DNA of 64,000 nt from JAFGDI01 sp963667715 (GCA_963667715.1 OY763926.1:1488001-1552000), one strand, 5' to 3'; shown: positions 31,403-40,758, counted from the stretch's first letter. Numbers and translations are program-made. The notes: generated from the letters alone by a model not told the origin.

Positions 31403-32062
31403 ATGATGTTGGAAAACCTGAATGAAACATCGCAAAAAATATTGGAATGTGCCTGTGAGGTCTTTGCTGAAAAAGGCTTTCAGGCGGCCAGTATAAGTGA
31501 TATATGTGAGCTCGCCGGCACTAACCGGGCCTCGATAAATTATTATTTTCGCAGTAAGGACAATCTCTATGAGCAGGCTTATGTCTACTCTTGGGGGTTG
31601 ACTCACGCTGCTTTTAGAACCAAAGGTGATGACTCAGCAAGTCTTTCTCCCGCTGAGAGGTTAAAGTTTTATATATCTTCTCTCATTCGTTCTATTTTCA
31701 GCTCTGGACCGGAAGGGCTGTTTATGCGTATGATGTTTCATGAGGTGATACAGCCTAATATACATTCTAAAGATTGTATTGGTGAGATAATAAAAAAAGA
31801 GAGAAAGTTTCTTGATGATATTATCGTCGACTTAACAGGAGAAACTGATCTTGTTCGTCTTCATTTTATGAGCATGAGTGTAATGTCTCAGTGCTTATTC
31901 TTTAATCTTACCAGAAATCTACGTAAACATAAACTGGAGATAAAGGCACCTCCTTTTGATAGGGTGGATTTTAGACCAGAAGAACATCTGGATGCGGTAA
32001 TTGATCATGTATGTACTTTTTGCTTGAACGGCCTGAATGTCCGGGAAAAAACAGGAGAGTAA
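31403..32062 (+). CDS. TetR/AcrR-family repressor of the adjacent efflux operon
   Basis: About 219 aa. HTH region ILECACEVFAEKGFQAASISDICELAGTNRASINYYFRSKDNLY spans residues 12-55 and matches the TetR DNA-binding domain, here described in parts: FAEKGFQAASISDI and NRASINYYFRSK. The C-terminal ligand domain resembles the CerR/DUF1956 type (FMRMMFHEVIQPN). The exact start is uncertain: ATG 31403, ATG 31406 and the following TTG share one GGAG. Its stop overlaps the ribosome-binding site of the outer-membrane component gene, 4 bases before its TTG, so repressor and pump form one operon behind the operator at 31336. Confidence 0.88.
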   Translation: MMLENLNETSQKILECACEVFAEKGFQAASISDICELAGTNRASINYYFRSKDNLYEQAYVYSWGLTHAAFRTKGDDSASLSPAERLKFYISSLIRSIFSSGPEGLFMRMMFHEVIQPNIHSKDCIGEIIKKERKFLDDIIVDLTGETDLVRLHFMSMSVMSQCLFFNLTRNLRKHKLEIKAPPFDRVDFRPEEHLDAVIDHVCTFCLNGLNVREKTGE

Positions 32063-32066
32063 AATT

Positions 32067-33470
32067 TTGAAAATAATGAAATTCGTGTCTATTGCAGCTA
32101 TTTTGGCTGTAGCTGGCTGTAGCTCCACTAAACCTGATGCTGTCGCAACTGACTTTGAGCTCCCCGAAAGCTTTACCAGCAGCAGCTCTGTTGAGCCCGC
32201 TCAGGTGCAGGATAAATGGTGGCAGGCTTTTGATAGTGATAAGCTTAATTCTCTGGTAGATGAGGCGATGGCTGACAACCTTACCATTGAACAGGCCTGG
32301 GCCAGGCTCAGACAGGCTAGGGCCGCTGAAATGATGACCAGTGCTGCTGATAAGGTAAAAGTTGACCTTACTGCTGGTGCTGGCACAACTCGCACACGTA
32401 GCGAAACCGCCGCCGGTGACGTTGAAAATACCACAGATAGCTATTCTCTGGGATTGGCCGCTAGTTATGAGCTCGATCTCTGGGATAGGATAAAGTCGCA
32501 GAAGCAGGCAGCAAAGTTGACTGTTGACTCTAGTCGTGAAGCTGTTGATACTGCCGCTACTACTATCGCTGCTAGCGTGGTTGAAACCTGGCTCGATCTT
32601 CTTACCCAGCGTCAGAAGAGAGCTATATTAAATCAACAGCTAAAGACCAATCAGGAATATCTGGAACTGATAGAATTGCGTTATAATGCATCCATGGTTA
32701 CAGCTCTCGATATATTTCGTCAGCGTCAGGCTGTGGAAAAAGTCAAATCTTCTCTTTTCCTGGTCGATTCCGCTGAGCAGGTGCTTTTGAACAAACTAGC
32801 CGCATTGCTTGGTAAGATGCCGGGAACTGAATTTGATATTTCTGCCGATATGCTTCCAGCTATGCCTGCTATGCCGTTAACCGGCGTACCTTCGCAGCTG
32901 CTCGAACGCAGACCAGATATAAAAGCCGCTATGCTGGGTGTGCAGATTTCACAATGGAATCTGGCTGAGGCCAAAGCTGATAAGCTGCCTACTTTCAAAC
33001 TTACCGCCAGTTATCGCTACTCTGATGATGAATTGAGCAGCTTGTTTGATAACTGGATATCGAATCTGGCCGCCAATCTGGCCGTGCCGCTTCTCGATGG
33101 TAAAAGGCTTGATTCTGAAGTTGACAGGGTAAAAGCGGTTATTGAAGAAAAGACTGCTTTGTATAAGCAGACTGTGATAACTGCTATCTCTGAAGTTGCC
33201 AATGCTCTGGTGCAGGAATCATATCTGCAGAAGAATATCGAAGGTACCGAACTTCAGCTTGACCTTGCCCACAAGGCTCTGCAGCAGGCAGAAGATCAGT
33301 ATTTTAATGGTGTGGATAATTATCTGTCAACTCTCACCGAACTGCTAAAGGTGCAGGCTCTCGAGCTTGAACTGCTAAATAGCAGGGAAAATCTTCTACT
33401 ATATCGCGTTGCTCTTTACCGGGCTCTCGGCGGCAGATGGGTTGATGAACAATCTTCAGATGAACTATAA
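32067..33470 (+). CDS. Outer-membrane efflux lipoprotein (NodT/TolC-like)
   Basis: About 467 aa. The start is TTG 32067, chosen because AGGAG sits 9 bases before it and because it gives a compact lipoprotein signal ending LAVAGCSS (lipobox Cys). The body shows two repeats of the OEP family (SLGLAASYELDLWDRIKSQK; LERRPDIKAAMLGVQISQWNLAEAKADKLPTFKL) with long coiled-coil stretches that form the periplasmic alpha-barrel. It is the outer channel of a tripartite RND pump whose fusion protein and permease follow at 33511 and 34961. An outer-membrane channel implies a diderm envelope, as in planctomycetes. Confidence 0.92.
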   Translation: MKIMKFVSIAAILAVAGCSSTKPDAVATDFELPESFTSSSSVEPAQVQDKWWQAFDSDKLNSLVDEAMADNLTIEQAWARLRQARAAEMMTSAADKVKVDLTAGAGTTRTRSETAAGDVENTTDSYSLGLAASYELDLWDRIKSQKQAAKLTVDSSREAVDTAATTIAASVVETWLDLLTQRQKRAILNQQLKTNQEYLELIELRYNASMVTALDIFRQRQAVEKVKSSLFLVDSAEQVLLNKLAALLGKMPGTEFDISADMLPAMPAMPLTGVPSQLLERRPDIKAAMLGVQISQWNLAEAKADKLPTFKLTASYRYSDDELSSLFDNWISNLAANLAVPLLDGKRLDSEVDRVKAVIEEKTALYKQTVITAISEVANALVQESYLQKNIEGTELQLDLAHKALQQAEDQYFNGVDNYLSTLTELLKVQALELELLNSRENLLLYRVALYRALGGRWVDEQSSDEL

Positions 33471-33510
33471 ACAGAACAAAAAAGCGAATAAAATATAAAG
33501 GAAATAATGC

Positions 33511-34698
33511 ATGAGCATGGCTAAATCTACAATTAAATTTACGATCATAGTATTGATAGTAGCGGGAACTTTTTTACTGGTAAAATATCTTAAAGAGCAT
33601 AAGCCAGAGATTGGCAGGGCACCCAAGCCCAAAACCTCATATCTGGTAGAAGTTGAGAATGTAGAAATAATATCAGAGCCTTTGGTTATGGAAACAATGG
33701 GTACTGTTATCCCTGTTAGAGAGACTACTATCAAGCCAAGGGTAGCAGGTACTGTCGTTAAGGTTGCAGACCAGTTTCGCCCTGGCGGCTATTTTGCTCA
33801 GGGTGAAGTTATACTTGAGATCGATCCGGCGGATTATAAGCTTGCGGTAGAAGCGGGTAAAGCTCAGCTTGCAACTTCACAGGCCGCCTACTTGCTGGAA
33901 ATGGGTAAACAGGAAGTTGCTGCCCGTGAATGGGATATGGTCAGCAAGGGCCGTAAGTTTACCCAGCAGGAAAAAGATCTTGCCCTGCGTCAACCACAGC
34001 TAAATCAGGCAAAGGCTGCTGTTGATAGTGCTCGTATCAGTCTGGAAAATAGTCAGCTTAGCCTGAGCCGTACCACGATCTCAGCTCCATATAACAGTAT
34101 TGTACTGACCAAAAATGTTGAGCTTGGTACAAATGTCAGCACTCAGGAATCGCTCTTGAGTCTGGTAGATGTTGACCGTTTCTGGATCGAAGTATCTATC
34201 CCTCAGGATGAGCTCAACTGGGTTGTTGTTCCTCACCTTGACGATGCTGAAGGTTCAAAAGCTGTTATTTCTTATGGCAGCGGCGATACCGTAGAAGGGA
34301 CAGTTGTCAGCTTACTGAGCGATCTGGAGGAAAAGGGCCGTATGGCACGGGTGCTGGTAGAAGTAAAAGACCCATTTGGCCTACAGTCTCAAAGTGGTAG
34401 ATTACCGCTTCTGCTTGGCAATTATGTGAAAGTCAATATTTATGGTAAACCACTCAATAATGTTGTAAGAATACCTCGTACCGCATTTCGCGACGGCGGC
34501 AATGTCTGGATCGCTTCTGAAACCGGCGAACAGACAACACTTGAAATAAGAGAAGTAAAGACTATCTGGCGTGATGAAGATACTGTTGTGGTATCCTCTG
34601 GTCTGCTAGCTGGTGAAAAACTTATCACCTCTGCTATTGCTTCTCCGATTGAAGGTATGCTTCTGAGGGTCTCCGATGAGCCGGCTAAGACTGAATGA
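33511..34698 (+). CDS. RND efflux periplasmic adaptor (membrane fusion protein)
   Basis: 395 aa. An N-terminal membrane anchor (FTIIVLIVAGTFLLV, about 11-25) is followed by the lipoyl/barrel-sandwich pair (IKPRVAGTVVKVADQFRPGGYFAQGEVILEIDP, residues about 70-105, and SRTTISAPYNSIVLTKNVELGTNVS), an alpha-hairpin between them, and a beta-barrel with PQDELNWVVVP and VRIPRTAFRDGGNVWI. It joins the inner-membrane pump to the outer channel. AAAGGA 9 bases before ATG 33511. About 260 bases with repeats separate it from the permease. Confidence 0.92.
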   Translation: MSMAKSTIKFTIIVLIVAGTFLLVKYLKEHKPEIGRAPKPKTSYLVEVENVEIISEPLVMETMGTVIPVRETTIKPRVAGTVVKVADQFRPGGYFAQGEVILEIDPADYKLAVEAGKAQLATSQAAYLLEMGKQEVAAREWDMVSKGRKFTQQEKDLALRQPQLNQAKAAVDSARISLENSQLSLSRTTISAPYNSIVLTKNVELGTNVSTQESLLSLVDVDRFWIEVSIPQDELNWVVVPHLDDAEGSKAVISYGSGDTVEGTVVSLLSDLEEKGRMARVLVEVKDPFGLQSQSGRLPLLLGNYVKVNIYGKPLNNVVRIPRTAFRDGGNVWIASETGEQTTLEIREVKTIWRDEDTVVVSSGLLAGEKLITSAIASPIEGMLLRVSDEPAKTE

Positions 34699-34753
34699 TC
34701 TGGACTTAGATTACTTTCTTAGCTGTTGTTTTGCGGTTTAATAGTTAATACCT

Positions 34754-34778
34754 CAAACTGACCGAATCCTTCAGTTTG
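34754..34778. repeat. Partial AAACTGACC palindrome
   Basis: CAAACTGA-N9-TCAGTTTG, a shortened relative of the palindromes at 21791, 34899 and 51397. Confidence 0.5.
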
Positions 34779-34853
34779 TGTATTGTAATCCACTATCAAA
34801 AAAGGGCTTAATGATTGCTAATTAGTAATTAGTTTTTGAAGTCATTCTATTCA

Positions 34854-34925
34854 GCTAATTGCTAAATTCTATCTCGATGTACATCGGGACTAACTCCTCT
34901 CAAACTGATCATCGGTCAGTTTGAG
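34854..34925. repeat. Composite intergenic repeat with an inserted CGATGTACATCG palindrome
   Basis: A CTAATTGCTAAATTCTA tract matches that at 21761, but at 34873-34889 it is interrupted by CTCGATGTACATCGGGA. The shared TAACTCCTCT then leads into CTCAAACTGATC-ATC-GGTCAGTTTGAG (34899-34925). It sits between fusion protein and permease, 36 bases before the permease start. Confidence 0.7.
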
Positions 34926-34960
34926 TTAATACTACGTTTTATACGTTGAGGTAAATAATA

Positions 34961-37900
34961 ATGAATGATGTATCCAGTTTACCGGATGATTTGAAAAAAG
35001 GCCCTATCTCATGGATGGCCAGACATGCGGTAGCAGCTAATCTTATTATGATCGTCTGTCTTATCGGCGGTCTTAGTATGATATATAGTATCAAAAAAGA
35101 AGTTTTCCCAGAGTTCACTCTGGATATGGTTAATGTTACTGTTCCATATCCCGGGGCCAGCCCAGAAGAAGTTGAAAAGTCCATTGTACAGGTAATCGAA
35201 GAAAATGTACGTGGCCTCGACGGCGTAAAGGAAGTTACTGCTGTTGCCAATGAAGGTTCAGGTTCTGTGACCGTTGAAATGCTCGTCGGTTATGATCTGC
35301 AGAAGCTTACTCAGGATATTAAAACTGAGGTTGACCGTATCGTAACCTTCCCGGAAGAAGCTGAAGAGCCACAGGTCACCCAGTCTTCACGTAAACGTCA
35401 GGTGCTGTCTATTGTTTTAGCTGCTGATATTGGTGAAAAGCCCCTGCGCGAGCTGGCCGAGCATATGCGTGATAAACTATTGCAGGATAAGGATATTACC
35501 CAGGTTGAGGTTTCTGGCCAGAGAGATTATGAGATAAGTATTGAAATATCTCAGGATACCTTGCGTAAGTATAATCTTACGCTATCTGGGGTTGCAAGTA
35601 TTCTCCGGCAACGTGCCCTCGAAATGCCGGGCGGTTCTATAAAGACCAATAGCGGTGAGATACTTGTCCGTCTTAAAGAACGCAGAGATTGGGGTATAGA
35701 ATTCGAAAATATCCCTGTTGTCAGTGAACTTGACGGCACAGTGGTTATGCTCAAAGATATCGCTGCTATCAATGACGGCTTTGAAGATGTAGATAAATAT
35801 ACCACCTATAATAATAAACCTGCTCTTATGCTCGATGTATATCGTGTAGGTAAGGAAACTCCTGTTTCTGTTGCAACTGCAGCGAAAAAGATCATGCAGG
35901 AAATGGAAGAAACGCTTCCTGACGGCCTGGAAATGACCATCTGGAACGATGCTTCAAAGATGTATGAACAGCGTATGGAGCTACTGCTTAGAAATGGTAT
36001 GATAGGTCTGGTATTGGTATTAGGTTTGTTAGCGGTATTTCTGGAAATCAGGCTTGCCTTCTGGGTAATGATGGGTATTCCGATCTCCTTTATGGGAGCA
36101 TTTTTATTACTGCCGGGCTTTGATGTTACTATTAGTATGATATCGATGTTTGCCTTCCTCGTTGCTCTTGGTATTGTGGTTGATGATGCTATTGTTGTTG
36201 GTGAAAATATTTACCATAAACATCAGGACGGCGTACCGTTCATGGAAGCTGCTATCAGCGGTGCTAAAGAAGTGGCGATACCAGTTGTATTTAGTGTTCT
36301 AACAAATATCGTTGCATTCATGCCGATGTTCTTTGTGCCTGGCTTTATGGGTAAAATATTCAAGGTGTTCCCGATTATTATTACCTGTGTGTTTGCCTGG
36401 TCGCTTATTGAAAGTCTCTTTATTCTGCCTGCTCACCTGGCACATCAGAAGAACAGGGAAGACAAAAGCCGGCTTCACCGTTTCCAGAGATCTTTCAGTG
36501 ACTGGTTCGTTCGTATGGTAAGGACTGTTTATGGTCCATTCATCGACAGGATCATAAAAAATAGATATATTACTATTATACTTTGTATGGCCGTTCTGAC
36601 ATTTACAGTTTCATATGTAAGGTTCGGTTATATTAGTACTGTAGCTTTCCCTTCTGTGGATTCAGAGTTTTCAGTTGCAACGATCGTTATGCCTTATGGC
36701 TGCGATGTCTCTGTGACTGAAAATGCTAAAAATATCATTGAAGCTCATGCTCGCAAAGTAATCGCTGAAAATGGTGGTGATAAACTCTCAACTGGTATAA
36801 TCTCAGTAGTTAATACCAATGTAGGTGAAGGCAGCGGCAGTACCAGAGGCAGCCATGTTGCCAAGATTTATATGCTGCTCACTGATCCTGAGATACGGCC
36901 TTTGAGTACTTATGAAGTTACTAACCTATGGCGTAAAGCCGCCGGTGAGATTACTGGTGCCGATTATGTCCGTTTCGAATCAAACTCTGGCGGCCCCGGT
37001 TCCGGTGCATCTTTAAGTGTTGAGCTGGCCCATAATGATATGAGTACTCTGGAAGCGGCCAGTTCTGAGCTGGCTGAAATGCTCGAAGAGGTCAGCAGTG
37101 TATACGATGTCGATGACGGCTTTACCCCAGGTAAAGAGCAGATAGACTTCAAGGTGAAAAAAGAGTGTGAGGCTCTTGGTTTCACCGCCGCCAATATTGC
37201 CCAGCAGATAAGAAGTTCTTATTATGGCTCTGAAGCGATTCGCCAGCAGCGTGGCCGTCATGAGATCAAGATCATGGTCAGGCTTCCGGAAGCCCAGCGT
37301 AATACCCAGTTCAGTCTGGAAAATATGATGGTCCGTTCTCCTGTTACCGGTGTTGAAGTGCCGCTCAGAGATGTTGCTGAAACTTCTCGCGGACGTGCTT
37401 ATACCGCTATTAACCATAGAAATCAGAAGAGAGTGGTAAATGTGACCGCTAATACTCCTCCTGAAAATAATACCGTTGTCATGAACCGTCTGAAAGGAGA
37501 GCTCCTGCCTCAGCTTATGGCCAAGTATAATGGCCTTACCTATAGCTTTGAAGGACGGCAGGCAGATATGGCAGAGTCTATGTCCGCTTTAGGTGGTGGC
37601 TTCTTTATTGTTATGTTCGTTATTTATGCTTTGCTGGCGATACCGTTCAATAGCTATACCCAGCCGCTAATTATCATGACAAGTATCCCGTTTGGTATTG
37701 TGGGTGCGGTTTGGGGCCATGTTCTAATGGGCTATAATCTCAGTATGATAAGTATGTTCGGTATTGTCGCCTTATCTGGTGTGGTAGTGAACGATGTACT
37801 GGTACTGGTAGATTTTGCCAATAAGAAGCGTGACGAAGGTTTTGACAGTCATGATGCTATCTGTGCCGCTGGTGTTCAGCGTTTCAGACCGATCATGCTT

Positions 37901-38110
37901 ACCACATTCACTACCTTTGGCGGCCTTGCCCCGATGATCTTTGAAACTTCACGTCAGGCCAGATTCCTTATCCCGATGGCGTTATCGCTCGGTTATGGTA
38001 TTCTGTTCTCAACTGCTATTACTCTGGTACTGGCTCCATCGCTATACATGATGATTGATGACCTGCATCGTATGACTGACAAGGTCAAAAAATTCTGGCA
38101 CAATCTCTAA
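34961..38110 (+). CDS. RND-family efflux permease (AcrB/CusA superfamily)
   Basis: 1049 aa, full length. Twelve membrane segments are expected, starting AANLIMIVCLIGGLSMIYS. PYPGASPEEVEKSIVQ is the porter-domain motif; ALGIVVDDAIVVGENI in TM4 carries the proton-relay Asp pair; MFGIVALSGVVVNDVLVLVDFAN (TM10-11) and FRPIMLTTFTTFGGLAP follow. These mark the hydrophobic-solute/unknown-substrate HAE-like group rather than heavy-metal pumps. Proton-driven export of amphiphiles, drugs or bile-like compounds is expected; substrate is not readable. Third gene of the TetR operon. Terminator at 38134. Confidence 0.95.
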   Translation: MNDVSSLPDDLKKGPISWMARHAVAANLIMIVCLIGGLSMIYSIKKEVFPEFTLDMVNVTVPYPGASPEEVEKSIVQVIEENVRGLDGVKEVTAVANEGSGSVTVEMLVGYDLQKLTQDIKTEVDRIVTFPEEAEEPQVTQSSRKRQVLSIVLAADIGEKPLRELAEHMRDKLLQDKDITQVEVSGQRDYEISIEISQDTLRKYNLTLSGVASILRQRALEMPGGSIKTNSGEILVRLKERRDWGIEFENIPVVSELDGTVVMLKDIAAINDGFEDVDKYTTYNNKPALMLDVYRVGKETPVSVATAAKKIMQEMEETLPDGLEMTIWNDASKMYEQRMELLLRNGMIGLVLVLGLLAVFLEIRLAFWVMMGIPISFMGAFLLLPGFDVTISMISMFAFLVALGIVVDDAIVVGENIYHKHQDGVPFMEAAISGAKEVAIPVVFSVLTNIVAFMPMFFVPGFMGKIFKVFPIIITCVFAWSLIESLFILPAHLAHQKNREDKSRLHRFQRSFSDWFVRMVRTVYGPFIDRIIKNRYITIILCMAVLTFTVSYVRFGYISTVAFPSVDSEFSVATIVMPYGCDVSVTENAKNIIEAHARKVIAENGGDKLSTGIISVVNTNVGEGSGSTRGSHVAKIYMLLTDPEIRPLSTYEVTNLWRKAAGEITGADYVRFESNSGGPGSGASLSVELAHNDMSTLEAASSELAEMLEEVSSVYDVDDGFTPGKEQIDFKVKKECEALGFTAANIAQQIRSSYYGSEAIRQQRGRHEIKIMVRLPEAQRNTQFSLENMMVRSPVTGVEVPLRDVAETSRGRAYTAINHRNQKRVVNVTANTPPENNTVVMNRLKGELLPQLMAKYNGLTYSFEGRQADMAESMSALGGGFFIVMFVIYALLAIPFNSYTQPLIIMTSIPFGIVGAVWGHVLMGYNLSMISMFGIVALSGVVVNDVLVLVDFANKKRDEGFDSHDAICAAGVQRFRPIMLTTFTTFGGLAPMIFETSRQARFLIPMALSLGYGILFSTAITLVLAPSLYMMIDDLHRMTDKVKKFWHNL

Positions 38111-38133
38111 TAGTGATATTGCTGATAATAAGA

Positions 38134-38180
38134 AAAAAGCCGGTTATCAAATTATTTCGATAACCGGCTTTTTGTTTTTT
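38134..38180 (+). terminator. Terminator of the efflux operon
   Basis: AAAAAGCCGGTTATC / GATAACCGGCTTTTT, a 15-bp stem, followed by GTTTTTTT. A-rich on the other side, so it can also serve purC. Confidence 0.9.
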
Positions 38181-38184
38181 TATT

Positions 38185-38268
38185 CAGAACTTCTCACTCA
38201 GAACTTCTCACTCAGAACTTCTCACTCAGAACTTCTCACTCAGAACTTCTCACTCAGAACTTCTCGCC
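38185..38268. repeat. Tandem 14-mer repeat copied from the 3' end of purC
   Basis: CAGAACTTCTCACT repeats five times perfectly (38185-38254), followed by CAGAACTTCTCGCC, which is the last coding bases of purC (read on the minus strand GGCGAGAAGTTCTGA). The array thus extends the gene's final 14 bases downstream, each unit carrying a TGA. Confidence 0.9.
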
Positions 38269-39147
38269 GCTGAGCTTTTCATAAGCCTCAATATACTTGG
38301 CTCTTGTCTTTTCGATTACCTCTGCCGGTAGGGCTGGCCCTGGAGGCTGTTTGTTGAAATCAATACTCTCAAGGTAATTTCTCACAAACTGCTTATCGAA
38401 ACTTTCTTGGTCACGACCTGGCTCATACTTATCTGCCGGCCAGAATCTTGATGAATCTGGTGTCAATACTTCATCGATCAGGATAATGTCATTTCCGTCA
38501 TAACCCCATTCAAATTTGGTATCGGCAAGTATGATCCCGCGTTTGGCTGCATATTCTGCCGCCTTATTATAGATTTCCAGGCTCTTGGCCGCAACATAGT
38601 CTGCTGCTTCCTTGCCAATGATCTCCGCTGCTCTATCTGGGCTGATATTTTCATCATGTTCACCAAGTTCTGCCTTGGTCGAGGGAGTGAATAGGGCACC
38701 GGGTAGTTTGTCACATTGTTTCAAACCTGTTGGCAGTACAATATTGCATACTGTCCCTTTCGCCTGATATTCTTTCCAGCCGGAACCGGTTATATAGCCG
38801 CGGACTATACATTCTACCGGGATAACCTTGGTCTTTTTCACCAGCATACTGCGACCGCTGAGCTGGTCAGCATATTGGTTGAATGGTGCCGGATATTCGC
38901 TTACATCAGCTGTGATCAGGTGATTTTTGACCGTATCTTTCAGCCAGTCAAACCAGAACAGCGATATTCTTGCCAGGATCGCTCCCTTATCTGATATGCC
39001 ATTAGCCATGATAACGTCAAATGCACTTATACGGTCTGAGGCTACAAATAGAAGCTTATCGCCCAGGTCGTATATATCTCGTACTTTGCCGCGTTTGGGT
39101 TCAAAACCCGGAATGTCTGTTTTCAGTATAACCTTTGCATCTGTCAT
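38254..39147 (-). CDS. purC: SAICAR synthetase (phosphoribosylaminoimidazole-succinocarboxamide synthase)
   Basis: 297 aa, the length of the longer, yeast-like form. Joins CAIR and aspartate with ATP in purine synthesis. RGKVRDIYDLGDKLLFVASDRISAFDVI (residues 19-46) is the ATP-binding start, VECIVRGYITGSGWKEYQ the substrate loop, and ILADTKFEWGYD and IDEVLTPDSSRFWP (SAICAR signature) follow. Single gene convergent with the efflux operon. The last codons form the first unit of a tandem 14-mer. ATG 39147. Confidence 0.95.
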   Translation of the reverse strand: MTDAKVILKTDIPGFEPKRGKVRDIYDLGDKLLFVASDRISAFDVIMANGISDKGAILARISLFWFDWLKDTVKNHLITADVSEYPAPFNQYADQLSGRSMLVKKTKVIPVECIVRGYITGSGWKEYQAKGTVCNIVLPTGLKQCDKLPGALFTPSTKAELGEHDENISPDRAAEIIGKEAADYVAAKSLEIYNKAAEYAAKRGIILADTKFEWGYDGNDIILIDEVLTPDSSRFWPADKYEPGRDQESFDKQFVRNYLESIDFNKQPPGPALPAEVIEKTRAKYIEAYEKLSGEKF

Positions 39148-39301
39148 GCGTATTATTTCCTTATAATGTTCCTGTCGTTAATGTTTTTATATAATAACGG
39201 CCGATTAATTGTAATGCTGTAGTGCCTGAAAGTAAAGGCTTATTGCATTCGCTCAGCGAAAAACAAGCTATGATATTATAAAAATAAGGGTTTTGTCCGA
39301 T

Positions 39302-40396
39302 ATGATGATAAGTAATTCAGAACTGGATCTTCTTAAAAAAGTAGTTTCACTACCAACTGCACCCTTTGCCGAAGATGCAGTGCAGAAATTTATAAAAAAA
39401 TGGGCTGTTGAAAATGACTTCCTTATTAAATCTGACCGTAAGGGAAATATTCTGCTTGAGTACCCCGGCAAGGGCAAACAGAAAAGTCAGCCGCTGGTTT
39501 TACAGGCACATATGGACCATCCGGGTTTTTCCTTTCTATGTCGAAAGGGTAAAAAAGCTCAGGCTTGGTTTATGGGAGGAGTTGCAGAGCAGTATTTTGC
39601 TGGACAGACAGCTGTTTTTTACCCTGAAAACCAGCCTTCCGTTCGGGCAAAGGTGCAATCTGCCCTCAAAAATGCTGATACTGGTTTTACTCATTGTAAA
39701 TTGCAGCTTGAAAGTCCTGTTGATATCCCTGTCGGAACCTTGGGAATGTGGGATTTACCTATCTGGCGTAAAAGTGGTGATACTTTAACCCTCAGGGTTG
39801 CCGATGACCTGGTTGGCGTTGCTTCTGTTCTGATTACTCTGCTCAGGCTAAAATCAGCCGGTTCCTCCAAACGCACACTAGGGTTGCTTACTCGTGCTGA
39901 AGAAGTCGGTTTTATCGGTGCTGTAGCCGCCGCAAAGTCTGGACTTATTGATAAAAATTACCCCGTTTTAGGTATAGAGACCTCAAAAGCTCAGATAAAT
40001 ACCCCTTTAGGTAGCGGGGTAGTGGTCAGAGTAGCTGATAGAATAAGTGTTTTCGAGCCGCTGCTTACTATGGGGCTCCGTAATACCGCGGAAAGATTAA
40101 AAAACTCTTTATCCGATAATTTCAACTATACTGCAGCTGTTATGCCAGGTGGAAGCACTGAATCAACCATGCTAAGGTTACTTGGTTATAGGACTTGCGC
40201 TGTTTGTTTACCACTTGGAAACTATCACAATATGGGAAAAAATAAGATTTCGGGAGAAAAAATAAATTTAAATGATTTAAATTCTTTAATATTCTTATTA
40301 ACTCAAACAGCATGTTCAAGTGATTGGCTCTCTGGTGAGAAGGAATTGAAAAAAAGACTCACTGATAACTATAATAAGAAAAAATCGTTCTTGTGA
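39302..40396 (+). CDS. M42/M20-type metallopeptidase
   Basis: About 364 aa. Zinc ligands: QAHMDHPGF (His, with the catalytic Asp), VADDLVGVA (bridging Asp), RAEEVGFIGA (catalytic Glu and ligand Glu), GIETS, and GNYHNMG near the end (His). PGGSTESTMLRL is typical of M42 glutamyl/leucyl aminopeptidases. Cytosolic aminopeptidase is the best guess; some members are endoglucanase-like misannotations. Start: ATG 39302 rather than TTG 39293, since AAGGG lies too close to the TTG. The Lys-rich C-terminus is unusual. Single gene. Confidence 0.85.
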   Translation: MMISNSELDLLKKVVSLPTAPFAEDAVQKFIKKWAVENDFLIKSDRKGNILLEYPGKGKQKSQPLVLQAHMDHPGFSFLCRKGKKAQAWFMGGVAEQYFAGQTAVFYPENQPSVRAKVQSALKNADTGFTHCKLQLESPVDIPVGTLGMWDLPIWRKSGDTLTLRVADDLVGVASVLITLLRLKSAGSSKRTLGLLTRAEEVGFIGAVAAAKSGLIDKNYPVLGIETSKAQINTPLGSGVVVRVADRISVFEPLLTMGLRNTAERLKNSLSDNFNYTAAVMPGGSTESTMLRLLGYRTCAVCLPLGNYHNMGKNKISGEKINLNDLNSLIFLLTQTACSSDWLSGEKELKKRLTDNYNKKKSFL

Positions 40397-40587
40397 AATA
40401 GTTGTAAAGTACTATTTTACAGTAATATATGGTAATGTTAAATTGAGTAATATATGGCAATGTCTTATCTAACTAATTACTTTGCAACACTTTATACTTT
40501 TGTTTAAGTAGGGCTAATATTCTGTCGATAAGCCCTAGTGAAGAGAAAGCTAATAGAGGAGTACTTGTAACATACAGGAAGTGTTAA

Positions 40588-40758
40588 ATGGCAGTAACTA
40601 TAATGTGTCCTAATTTGCGTTGTAGAAAGATACTTATGATACCTGAGTCTATGAGAGGTTCAAGGGTCAGATGTTCTTATTGCGGCATGGTTCTACGTGT
40701 ACCAAAGAAAAAGACTGCTGTTGGTACTGTTGAAACTTCCGCAAAGCCTGCCAAATAA
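40588..40758 (+). CDS. Small zinc-ribbon protein (56 aa)
   Basis: Short gene starting at ATG 40588 with AGGAAG 7 bases upstream. The product begins MAVTIMCPNLRCRKIL and has VRCSYCGMVLRVPKK, i.e. two Cys pairs (C-x4-C ... C-x2-C) spaced by IPESMRGSRV. That is the 'CPnp.C.k.l.vP.sarG.rvrCp.Cg' zinc ribbon common at the N-terminus of planctomycete and myxobacterial proteins. Here it forms the whole protein with a Lys/Ala/Thr-rich tail. Probably binds zinc; a role in nucleic-acid or protein binding is only a guess. It is isolated between the peptidase and ispE. Confidence 0.75.
   Translation: MAVTIMCPNLRCRKILMIPESMRGSRVRCSYCGMVLRVPKKKTAVGTVETSAKPAK

Noticed and set aside
38185..38268. Regular direct repeats resembling a CRISPR array
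   Set aside because: Units are contiguous 14-mers with no spacers and derive from the purC end; no cas genes nearby.
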